From the NCBI GenBank assembly GCA_910584595.1, contig CAJUBQ010000029.1, positions 1-49,320 on the forward strand: a stretch of 49,320 bases of DNA. The letters are read 5' to 3'. This stretch comes from an uncultured Eubacterium sp. (GTDB lineage: Bacteria; Bacillota; Clostridia; Lachnospirales; Lachnospiraceae). The notes below the pieces were generated by a model. It worked only from the letters and a program-made list of their open reading frames with translations, was not told the origin of the DNA and did no database searches. A program made the translations under genes and the position numbers. This document shows, piece by piece, positions 43,815 through 49,320 of the stretch. Positions within the stretch are counted from its first letter, which is position 1, and each line of letters opens with the position of its first letter.

Positions 43815-43869
43815 TTGTGCTACCTCCTAAAAATATTATACCAAACAGTTGTTCGCTTGCAAAGAAGAA

Positions 43870-43955
43870 TGTTCATTATTGTGAACAATGCACAAAAAGA
43901 GAATGTTCATTTTGGCGAACATTACATATGGACAAAATGTTCGTCATGATGTACA
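43870..43955. promoter_or_regulatory. Three phased operators of cassette 1
   Basis: TGTTCA-N6-TGAACA at 43870-43887, TGTTCA-N6-CGAACA at 43904-43921 and TGTTCG-N6-TGTACA at 43938-43955. Centres are exactly 34 bp apart. Placement between the repressor and the peptide gene fits binding by the XRE protein. Confidence 0.8.
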
Positions 43956-43964
43956 ATTAATGCA

Positions 43965-44018
43965 TAAGATAAAGCAAGGGCAACAAGCCTAGACAACTTT
44001 TTCCCTTGCAGAATCTTA
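43965..44018 (+). ncRNA. Conserved leader hairpin, cassette 1
   Basis: TAAGAT, three bases, GCAAGGG, a 22-nt loop, CCCTTGC, three bases, ATCTTA. The same architecture occurs in cassette 2 with a compensated change in the inner stem. The loop contains ACAAGCC (43983-43989). It is a 5' leader structure of the peptide mRNA, an mRNA element rather than a separate RNA as far as can be seen. Confidence 0.65.
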
Positions 44019-44044
44019 AATAATTGAATAGGGGGATGAAAACA

Positions 44045-44131
44045 ATGTACACCGATTACGGATACATTGGTGCAGATGGCGTAGAGTATGCAACTGAAGA
44101 AGAAGCACTCGAAGCCGAAAACACTGTTTAA
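44045..44131 (+). CDS. 28-residue peptide, cassette 1
   Basis: MYTDYGYIGADGVEYATEEE then ALEAENTV, with ribosome site GGGGGAT. It is acidic and Tyr-rich with no membrane segment. The peptide at 45593 is a clear paralogue (MYTEYGYIG...YATEQEALEAN), so selection has kept the reading frame and it is probably translated. It could be an inducer, anti-repressor or leader peptide. Nothing in it names a family. Confidence 0.65.
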   Translation: MYTDYGYIGADGVEYATEEEALEAENTV

Positions 44132-44136
44132 CCAAC

Positions 44137-44171
44137 ACGGGGGCATAGCCAGACAGCTTGTAAGTCCCCGA
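44137..44171 (+). ncRNA. Conserved post-peptide RNA element, cassette 1
   Basis: ACGGGGGCATAG, CCAGACA, GCTTGTAAGTCCCCG: CGGGG can pair with CCCCG to close a hairpin. GCTTGT (44156-44161) is complementary to ACAAGC in the leader loop. A copy with the same core is at 45691-45723. Confidence 0.6.
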
Positions 44172-44246
44172 AAAACCTATTCAAAAAATATAATCACCGT
44201 TAACAGTATACCACAATCCGCACAAAAATGAAAGGGGTAAAATTGT

Positions 44247-44684
44247 ATGAAACAGATAACCAGAATGCGAAAAGCCGTTTGCATCATGGCAAATGAACTG
44301 AAAAAAGCGGGTTATTCTTTATCCCAAGCATTTAAAAGAGCGTGGAAGTGGGTAAAACTTTCTATGACAATACGTGCTGCTGGAACAACTTTTGGGAACA
44401 GGCAGGAATGTTTGAATTTCCTGAAACAGTTCAGGAAAAATGATCTGAGTGTCACATTGGAAAGGGAAAATGACAATAAACACGACAGTAATGCCATTCA
44501 GATAGTTGTGCATATTCATTCATTATCTAAGAGGACAGTTATTGGATATGTGCCAAAGGAACTGGCGCGGGAATTAGCGAAGGTTATTGATATGGGAATT
44601 CAGGTAAAAGCCACATTGAAACAAATTATTGGCGGATACAGTTATAAGGAAATGCTTGGAGCGTTGGTCAATATTTCAATATGA
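44247..44684 (+). CDS. HIRAN-domain protein
   Basis: 145 residues, ribosome site AAGGGG. An amphipathic N-terminal segment (NELKKAGYSLSQAFKRAWKW) precedes a HIRAN domain from about residue 40: AAGTTFGNRQECLNFL, LERENDNKHDSNAIQIVV, VIGYVPKELARELAKVIDMG. HIRAN domains bind DNA ends or damaged DNA, usually fused to helicases or nucleases, and also occur alone in phages and conjugative elements. It is the first full-size gene after cassette 1. Confidence 0.85.
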   Translation: MKQITRMRKAVCIMANELKKAGYSLSQAFKRAWKWVKLSMTIRAAGTTFGNRQECLNFLKQFRKNDLSVTLERENDNKHDSNAIQIVVHIHSLSKRTVIGYVPKELARELAKVIDMGIQVKATLKQIIGGYSYKEMLGALVNISI

Positions 44685-44803
44685 AGACAAAATGATTCTT
44701 GATGAGTTGGCAGATGTAAAAAAGACAGCTGGAAATTTGCGAAAAAAGTAGCAGGATGTATGCAGAAATAAAAAGTGTTGGATGGGAGGAGGGAAATACA
44801 GAT

Positions 44804-44965
44804 ATGAATAAACAGACAATAGAGTTTGCTGTTCAAAGAACAGATAATATTGTAACCAGAATAGGCAGATCATACATATCACATCCAGAGATCAAATTTT
44901 CTGGTGGTCATATCAAATGGTATGAAGACAAGCCAAACCAACAATGCAGTAATAAAAATGAATGA
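44804..44965 (+). CDS. Small hypothetical protein
   Basis: 53 residues from the ATG at 44804, with GGGAGGAGGG 12-20 nt upstream. IEFAVQRTDNIVTRIGRSYI and FSGGHIKWYEDK give no family. An upstream in-frame ATG at 44756 has no ribosome site. Confidence 0.45.
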   Translation: MNKQTIEFAVQRTDNIVTRIGRSYISHPEIKFSGGHIKWYEDKPNQQCSNKNE

Positions 44966-45145
44966 GTGGTTTTTGCAGTGGTGGTTTTCTGCACATCCAA
45001 TTGGTTTAAATTATGCCTATATAATAAGGAAACAATTCAATCAAATCAATGAATAAATGGATTGGTTAAGGCGCAAATTGTCATTGTATAATGGCAGGAT
45101 AAATGAAAAGCTAGTCCATCATGGACTAACTCTCATTGGGGAATT

Positions 45146-45376
45146 TTATTCAGATTGTGTTTCGTTTGGCTCATCGTCTGGTACATATTCCATGATATCG
45201 CCAGGTTGGACATTCAATAACTTACAGATTGTATTTATAGTATCTGTGTTTACTCGTTCATTCTTTTTGAGTTTGCTTGCAGTAGCCGAATGAATACCGT
45301 TTTGACGTAACCAATAATTTGAACTATGACCACGTTCTTTTAGAATTTGAAACAGTTTGTCGTATCGAATAGACAT
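45146..45376 (-). CDS. XRE-family repressor, cassette 2
   Basis: 76 residues, ribosome site AGGAGGT. It is paralogous to the repressor at 43590: both share a YNKL-type opening, NGIH with Ser/Thr-rich recognition region (SATASKLKKNERVNTDT), ICKLLNVQPGDIMEYVPD. The recognition helix differs between the two, in line with the different operators beside each. It is divergent from the 29-residue peptide gene. Confidence 0.88.
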   Translation of the reverse strand: MSIRYDKLFQILKERGHSSNYWLRQNGIHSATASKLKKNERVNTDTINTICKLLNVQPGDIMEYVPDDEPNETQSE

Positions 45377-45418
45377 TTTAAACCTCCTACGTTTTTATTA
45401 ATTATATCATATTCGATA

Positions 45419-45507
45419 TGTCTATTAAAGTGTGCATAATAAACAAAAATACATGTCTATTTTTGTGTACAATTCCGATATTTACAATATGTCTACGATA
45501 GTGTACA
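45419..45507. promoter_or_regulatory. Three phased operators of cassette 2
   Basis: TGTCTA-N6-TGTGCA at 45419-45436, TGTCTA-N6-TGTACA at 45454-45471 and at 45490-45507. The 6-6-6 geometry equals that of cassette 1. Centre spacing is 35 and 36 bp. The half-site has changed from TGTTCA to TGTCTA. Confidence 0.8.
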
Positions 45508-45516
45508 ATTAATGCA

Positions 45517-45566
45517 TAAGATAAAGCAAGGCACAAGCCACCAACTTAAAACCTTGCTTAATCTTA
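45517..45566 (+). ncRNA. Conserved leader hairpin, cassette 2
   Basis: TAAGAT, AAA, GCAAGG, loop, CCTTGC, TTA, ATCTTA. The loop contains ACAAGCC (45533-45539). The stem is intact relative to cassette 1 while loop bases differ. Confidence 0.65.
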
Positions 45567-45592
45567 AAAATTGAATAGAGGGGTGATACATC

Positions 45593-45682
45593 ATGTACAC
45601 AGAGTACGGTTATATCGGTAAAGCTGATAATGTTTTATATGCTACCGAGCAAGAAGCATTAGAAGCTAATCCGAATAACTAA
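45593..45682 (+). CDS. 29-residue peptide, cassette 2
   Basis: MYTEYGYIGKADNVLYATEQ then EALEANPNN, ribosome site GAGGGGTG. It is the paralogue of the peptide at 44045 with about 16 identical positions. Synonymous and conservative changes indicate real translation. Confidence 0.65.
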   Translation: MYTEYGYIGKADNVLYATEQEALEANPNN

Positions 45683-45690
45683 TCACCAAA

Positions 45691-45723
45691 ACGGGGCATA
45701 GTCAAACGGCTTGTAAGTCCCTG
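45691..45723 (+). ncRNA. Conserved post-peptide RNA element, cassette 2
   Basis: ACGGGGCATAGTCAAAC then GGCTTGTAAGTCCCTG. GGCTTGT (45708-45714) is fully complementary to ACAAGCC in the leader loop at 45533-45539, seven base pairs. Confidence 0.6.
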
Positions 45724-45818
45724 TAATAAAAATCACCAACCTATTCATAACCAAAACCAATATGGCGGTTACTGCCTTGATTATAACACAGACCGCCCAA
45801 AAAAGAAAGGTGGAAATC

Positions 45819-46052
45819 ATGTTTAATTTCAGAATTATTTCGTGTCCAGACGGCACACAGGTTATCGACCATTCATTGAAAACCCCATACAGTGCATTAA
45901 CTCCTGTTCAAATGACAGAATACATGGAGATTGACACCCAAATTGCAGTCATGGAGCGTTTAAAAAGGAAAGCCAAAAGAGAATCAGACCGCAAACGGAA
46001 ACTTAAATGGAATCCATTATACAAAGCAGCATGTATGTTCGGATTAGGTTAA
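45819..46052 (+). CDS. Small conserved element protein
   Basis: 77 residues from the ATG at 45819, ribosome site AAAGGTGG. IISCPDGTQVIDHSLKTPYS and LTPVQMTEYMEIDTQIAVME then a basic KRKAKRESDRKRKLKWNP. I recall similar small proteins in plasmids and integrative elements of Clostridia but no named function. The basic tail may bind nucleic acid. Confidence 0.65.
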   Translation: MFNFRIISCPDGTQVIDHSLKTPYSALTPVQMTEYMEIDTQIAVMERLKRKAKRESDRKRKLKWNPLYKAACMFGLG

Positions 46053-46084
46053 TAAAATAATTTAAGAATGGAGGATAAGAAACT

Positions 46085-46318
46085 ATGACAGAAAGAGAGT
46101 TAATGATTGAATGCATTCCACAGATTACAGAAATGGCATTAGAAATAAAGAAGATGACACCGGATCAGTATCTGGAATTTAAACAGGAACATTTGACAGA
46201 AGTAGAAAGGACATATCCGGTTGCGCTGGGATTCATTAAAAAAATGTATCAGATCATTGAGTGGAGTTTGTTTGGAAAAGCGACGGAGAATCAGAAAGAG
46301 GGGAGCGGCATATGTTAG
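46085..46318 (+). CDS. Hypothetical protein
   Basis: 77 residues, ribosome site GGAGG. Helical (LMIECIPQITEMALEIKKMT, YLEFKQEHLTEVERTYPVAL). Its stop overlaps the start of the next gene (ATGTTAG), so the two are coupled. No family recognised. Confidence 0.6.
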   Translation: MTERELMIECIPQITEMALEIKKMTPDQYLEFKQEHLTEVERTYPVALGFIKKMYQIIEWSLFGKATENQKEGSGIC

Positions 46319-46692
46319 GCAGATATGGATTTAAAGGAATGGATGCGGAAAGCTGCTTTGATGATCCGGAGTTTGGGAACATGTATTTTCCAATATTGGA
46401 CACTATGGAAACGCCGAAAGGGATTATGGATAAAACAGAAGAGATGGTGAATGAACTGTTACATAAGCATCACATTCCTAACGCCCGCAGGATGCAACTG
46501 TATTTGAATGCGCTGGTTAAGGTTGATCCGGCAAAAAACAAGATGGGGATATGTGTCAAGATTTCTGATTATGATTCGCTGGAAGACCATATAGCGGAAA
46601 AGAAGTTTGTCATTTGGCGCAGCAGTCCTTTGTATGGAGAGTTTAAAAGCTATTTTATGGCTCAGGTTGAAAAAGGACTGTTCGGAGAATGA
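46312..46692 (+). CDS. Hypothetical protein
   Basis: 126 residues from the ATG at 46312, preceded by AGAGGGGAG. A longer frame from 46261 overlaps the preceding gene and is rejected. GKFGNMYFP-like opening, then helical EMVNELLHKHHIPNARRMQL and a strand-rich end with FVIWRSSPLYGEF. No family recognised. Confidence 0.6.
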   Translation: MLGRYGFKGMDAESCFDDPEFGNMYFPILDTMETPKGIMDKTEEMVNELLHKHHIPNARRMQLYLNALVKVDPAKNKMGICVKISDYDSLEDHIAEKKFVIWRSSPLYGEFKSYFMAQVEKGLFGE

Positions 46693-46712
46693 TCGGGAAT
46701 ATACAAAAGCAG

Positions 46713-46786
46713 TTGGAACAAAGTATGTATGGATAATATTTGGAAAATGTAATTAGTTTTCTGATTTTCCATGCATACGGTTCCAA
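46713..46786. repeat. Imperfect inverted repeat upstream of the recombinase
   Basis: TTGGAAC...GTATG.ATGGA at 46713-46734 is mirrored by TTTTCCATGCATACGGTTCCAA ending at 46786. About 20 of 24 positions pair. Further GGAAC motifs follow at 46802, 46861 and 46883. It may be a recombinase binding region. Confidence 0.5.
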
Positions 46787-46908
46787 TAATTGTATGGATT
46801 AGGAACTGTCCTTTATTTATGGGCTTTTGTGCATCAATGGATTTTTAATGTTGATAAATTGGAACTAAACCATAGTGAAAATAGGAACTGTTGAAGGTGG
46901 TGGAAAAA

Positions 46909-47487
46909 TTGAATAAGAAAACCAGAGCAGTCACAGAGGAACAGTACAGGGAGATTATATCAGCAATTCGTTCTGGATTTGTATGTGCAGACGGGCGCGT
47001 GGTAAAACCAAATGAAAGGATTGCAACAGCTTTGTCGTTGGAGGCAAATTTAGGACTGCGCATCAGTGATATCTTACAGTTGAAATTATCTGCGATTATA
47101 CGTGATGGAAACAGATACAGGCTGGATATAGTGGAAAAGAAAACAAAAAAGAAGAGAGAATTTACAGTGCCCGTAGATATTTATATCTATATTCAGAATT
47201 ATGCTCTTGAAAATAATATTAGTCCATCTGCGAAACTGTTTGACATATCTGAGAGGGCAGTTAACAAATATCTAAAGCTGGCATGTGATCGCCTGCAAAT
47301 TACAGGCATAGCAAGCCATAGCTTTAGAAAATATTTTGCGACCAGCATTTACGTGAATAATAATTACAATATTGAGTTAGTCCGTGTTCTATTACAGCAT
47401 TCTTCAGTAGTTACCACACAGCGGTATTTAAGCATCCAGACAAGGGAAATTGAGAATGCCTTGCAGAATCATATAATGCTAGTGTGA
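46909..47487 (+). CDS. Minimal tyrosine recombinase (phage integrase family)
   Basis: 192 residues from a TTG at 46909 with GGTGG upstream. A TTG at 46891 is an alternative start. The catalytic residues are all present: Arg51 in LGLRISDIL, Lys in EKKTKKK, His137-x-x-Arg140 in SHSFRKYFA, His164 in LLQHSS and Tyr173 in TTQRYL. The usual N-terminal core-binding (SAM-like) domain is absent, so it is a catalytic domain only, as in some plasmid resolvases and element-borne integron-like recombinases. It may act on the nearby inverted repeat or on element dimers. Confidence 0.88.
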   Translation: MNKKTRAVTEEQYREIISAIRSGFVCADGRVVKPNERIATALSLEANLGLRISDILQLKLSAIIRDGNRYRLDIVEKKTKKKREFTVPVDIYIYIQNYALENNISPSAKLFDISERAVNKYLKLACDRLQITGIASHSFRKYFATSIYVNNNYNIELVRVLLQHSSVVTTQRYLSIQTREIENALQNHIMLV

Positions 47488-47534
47488 TCATTTAATGCTT
47501 ATAGAATGAAAAAAGAAAGAAAGGAAAGTATTAT

Positions 47535-47990
47535 ATGAATATTACAACAAAATTTGCGATTGGCAGTATTGTTTATGCTGTGCATTCGTGTAAACTGGTC
47601 TGCAACACGAGCCAGGCAAATGCAGATAATGTTTACATAGTTAGTCCGCATGAGGTTAAAGCCGTAACGGCATCCAGCGGTAAGGGATTGGAAACAGAGA
47701 TATTGTATGAATTAACGGGAGGGATCATCTGTAAAGAGAAAGAAGTGTTTTCATCCTTTAATGAAGCGTCAGAATATGCGGCTGGATTGTATGAAAAGTC
47801 TGGTAAAAGTTACGGTGCATCAGAAGATTGTGACAAAACTTGTATATTAAAGGAAATGATTTGCAGAAAGCTTCAACAACCATTGAAGGCAGTGCTGTCC
47901 TGTGAACAGTTGGAACGTTTTGAGGAAGAATTTATGAAGGCGACACAGGGATTTGTATTCAGAGAAGCGAAGAAAAACGCGATATGTTGA
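47535..47990 (+). CDS. Hypothetical element protein
   Basis: 151 residues, ribosome site GAAAGGAAA. The first 75 residues (FAIGSIVYAVHSCKLVCNTS, VYIVSPHEVKAVTAS) form a strand-rich domain like small SH3-type or KOW-type units in plasmid proteins. The C-terminal half is helical. It ends before a terminator at 48037. No family recognised. Confidence 0.6.
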   Translation: MNITTKFAIGSIVYAVHSCKLVCNTSQANADNVYIVSPHEVKAVTASSGKGLETEILYELTGGIICKEKEVFSSFNEASEYAAGLYEKSGKSYGASEDCDKTCILKEMICRKLQQPLKAVLSCEQLERFEEEFMKATQGFVFREAKKNAIC

Positions 47991-48036
47991 GAGAAAATTA
48001 AGATGACAATTAAAAAAAAGAGTTGGTATATATAAA

Positions 48037-48068
48037 GGCGGTGCCCAAAATGGGGTATCGTCTTTTTT
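48037..48068 (+). terminator. Rho-independent terminator
   Basis: GGCGGTGCCC pairs with GGGTATCGTC (with three G-T pairs), followed by TTTTTT. Confidence 0.8.
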
Positions 48069-48466
48069 GATATGTTCGTATACTGTTCGTAAATAGTTCA
48101 TTATGAATGGTATAAAAGCAGGAAAATCCTTATATTTCCTATGGTTGCAGCAGTTCAGATATGGGAATTCTTGTATTCTGGACTGCTGCATTTTGTAAAA
48201 ATAGAGTGTATTCGAAAACAGGGCGTTTTATATAAGATACAAAAAGTTTTGAGCAGTTCCAGGATATTTTCAAGAATCTTTAAAGGCAGCAGTTTCCTTA
48301 TGTTTTTACACTTTATATGGTGTGAATATTCATCGTTATACAATAAATTGTTTGATTATTTGTTAAATATTCAGATAATAATAATGAGTTCGCATAAAAT
48401 ATCGTATATTTAACATTAATTGTCAGATAATTTAAAAGGTAGTCAAACTATTTGAAGGGGAATTAG

Positions 48467-48496
48467 TTTGATAGTCAAAGTATTTTTTGATATATG
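48467..48496 (+). promoter_or_regulatory. FabT-type palindrome overlapping a promoter
   Basis: TTTGATAGTCAAA (48467-48479) is of the TTTGA-N3-TCAAA type found three times at the fab promoter. It overlaps TTGATA (48468-48473), which is 17 bp from TATATG (48491-48496). A reversed TCAAACTATTTGA lies at 48443-48455. Confidence 0.45.
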
Positions 48497-48502
48497 GTTA
48501 GG

Positions 48503-48613
48503 ATGATGCGGGGAATGCCTGATTTTACTGGCTTTACAGGCGATTGGATCGTGATGAATGTGGAAATGCTAAGATTTTTATTTATGTTCGAAATGTTTTG
48601 GAAATTTTTGTGA
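48503..48613 (+). CDS. Possible small protein downstream of the FabT-like box
   Basis: 36 codons (MMRGMPDFTGFTGDWIVMNV then EMLRFLFMFEMFWKFL). The ribosome site is weak (GGTTAGG), and a second ATG follows CGGGGA. It is hydrophobic at the end. Only its location seven bases after a predicted promoter supports it. Confidence 0.2.
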   Translation: MMRGMPDFTGFTGDWIVMNVEMLRFLFMFEMFWKFL

Positions 48614-48776
48614 TGTGAAATATATATATAATCTAATTATAAATAACTGGGTTGCTATTTATTCGATGCTATTTTTCTATCTTTGATTATTTTAAATTAT
48701 TTTACCTGTATTGAATTTTATAGAAATATGTGCATAAAAAAGGACTACGATGATATATCGCAATCCTTTTTTATTA

Positions 48777-49265
48777 TTAATGTGATAAATAAGTGTATGG
48801 AAACGCATGGCTTAGGGTTGTTTCTTCATTTGAATAAATTGTAGTTGTTATATAAGCATAATCATGCTCTTCTACTGCTTGTCCAAGCATTTCTGCTAAA
48901 TCATTATAAACATATTCTCTAATTGGTTCAGCGATATCGCTATAATATTGATCTGGTACACTTTCAATATTATCATCATATGCATTAAACCACTTTTTGA
49001 TATTTGTTTCATGTGAAATAATAAATACAAGATAATCACCTTCTGGAATATGTGATATAGCATAATTTCCTAAGCCATCAGTTTTTACAGCATAGATACC
49101 TATATTTTTTAGTTTATCAATTGCATTTTGAGATATTGGTGTAGTTAAATATGTCAAATCAAAGTTTGGATTGTTAACTGTTAATAAACTACCATCTTTT
49201 GGGATTAGAAATACTGTTGAATTTGGATTTGGTACATATCCCTTATATGCATTATAATAATATGT
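48777..49265 (-). CDS. C-terminal part of a larger protein, partial, probable frameshift at its upstream end
   Basis: The minus frame is open from 49265 to the stop at 48777 and reads AYKGYVPNPNSTVFLIPKDG and onward to a carboxypeptidase-regulatory/prealbumin-like strand pair (AVKTDGLGNYAISHIPEGDY). Upstream, another frame continues convincingly (ITELKQFRLPNFWERCEH) to the window edge. A one-base shift near 49255-49275 would join them. Either the gene is broken or the base is a sequencing error. A TTG at 49157 could start a 126-residue protein but lacks a ribosome site. Confidence 0.5.
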   Translation of the reverse strand, partial: TYYYNAYKGYVPNPNSTVFLIPKDGSLLTVNNPNFDLTYLTTPISQNAIDKLKNIGIYAVKTDGLGNYAISHIPEGDYLVFIISHETNIKKWFNAYDDNIESVPDQYYSDIAEPIREYVYNDLAEMLGQAVEEHDYAYITTTIYSNEETTLSHAFPYTYLSH

Positions 49266-49320
49266 TCACATCTTTCCCAAAAGTTAGGTAGACGAAATTG
49301 TTTTAATTCTGTAATTGTGT

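Larger units (their letters stand above)
47991..48776. other. Intergenic region with two hairpins, a FabT-like box and a possible 36-residue ORF
   Basis: No long gene is supported. A terminator is at 48037-48068, a second hairpin at 48145-48191 (GCAGCAGTTCAG/CTGGACTGCTGC), and a palindrome with promoter at 48467-48496. Frames of 62-114 codons here have no ribosome site and overlap the hairpins. Confidence 0.5.

Noticed and set aside
43870..43955. CRISPR-like spacing of TGTTCA motifs
   Set aside because: The repeats are 18-bp palindromic operators, only three copies, with no constant long repeat and no cas genes. No CRISPR array was found in the window.
44958..45056. 32-codon ORF (MNEWFLQWWFSAHPIGLNYA)
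   Set aside because: No ribosome site and no conservation evidence. Its overlap with the end of the preceding small gene is the only support.
45057..45293. 78-codon plus-strand frame opposite the cassette 2 repressor
   Set aside because: It is antisense to a clearly recognisable XRE gene.
48141..48413. 90-codon plus-strand frame
   Set aside because: It covers a terminator-like hairpin, is Phe/Ile/Tyr-rich as random AT-rich sequence, and has no ribosome site.
35508..49320. Complete integrative element
   Set aside because: No right end, no remainder of pyrE and no conjugation module were found within the window, so only the left boundary is proposed.
1..49320. tRNA, rRNA or known riboswitch
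   Set aside because: I saw no CCA-ended cloverleaf, rRNA motif or riboswitch core I could identify by reading. A covariance-model search would be needed to exclude them.

Overview
The window looks like a chromosome segment of a Gram-positive, spore-forming Clostridia, most likely Lachnospiraceae. The evidence is the moderately low GC, strong AGGAGG-type ribosome sites, a FabK/FabT-type fatty acid operon with a fused accDA gene, a spore photoproduct lyase, an AgrA-type LytTR two-component pair, gut-type GH2/GH3 glycosidases with a GPH symporter, and many Rho-independent terminators. The genus cannot be fixed from the sequence alone.

Layout. 1-4140: a secreted protein with a GT80 (sialyltransferase)-like domain and C-terminal BspA-like leucine-rich repeats, followed by a polytopic GT-C-like membrane protein. 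4269-6775 (minus): a TraX-family membrane protein and a three-part protein with a central TIR-like domain. 7063-15293: a complete FASII operon acpP-fabK-fabD-fabG-fabF-fabZ-accDA-fabH-fabT, with a promoter overlapped by three evenly spaced FabT-type boxes. accB and accC are absent. 15379-19768: a GNAT acetyltransferase, a Uma2 protein, a DUF1810 protein, a nucleosidase-like protein with spore photoproduct lyase, and an SDR. 19797-21823: a LytTR response regulator and its GHKL kinase. 22081-28688: GH2, a membrane-anchored circularly permuted GH3 and a GPH sugar symporter. 28921-34841: an AAA-ATPase/nuclease-like protein, a viroplasmin-Pif1 helicase fusion, an M56 (BlaR1-like) sensor protease with a lipoprotein that repeats its ectodomain, and a LexA-like winged-helix protein.

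From about 35,508 to the window end the sequence is AT-richer and mobile in character. It begins inside the first codons of a truncated pyrE, so this is probably the left junction of an integrative element. Its right end is not in the window. The element carries phage-like genes (HU-like, gp10-like, a broken Rha-like gene, an AP2-domain protein), a zincin-like/TIR-like orphan protein, a J-domain protein, a compact ribbon-helix-helix regulon, two paralogous repressor cassettes, a HIRAN protein, a minimal tyrosine recombinase and several small unknown genes.

The most original signals are in the element. First, two duplicated cassettes at 43590-44171 and 45146-45723 each have an XRE repressor, three phased operators, a conserved leader hairpin, a 28-29 residue peptide, and a conserved element after the peptide that is complementary to the leader loop. 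Second, a ribbon-helix-helix gene has ATGGGTACCCAT-type operators placed exactly in the 17-bp spacers of three promoters. All functional statements here are read from sequence patterns and family knowledge. No database search was run.
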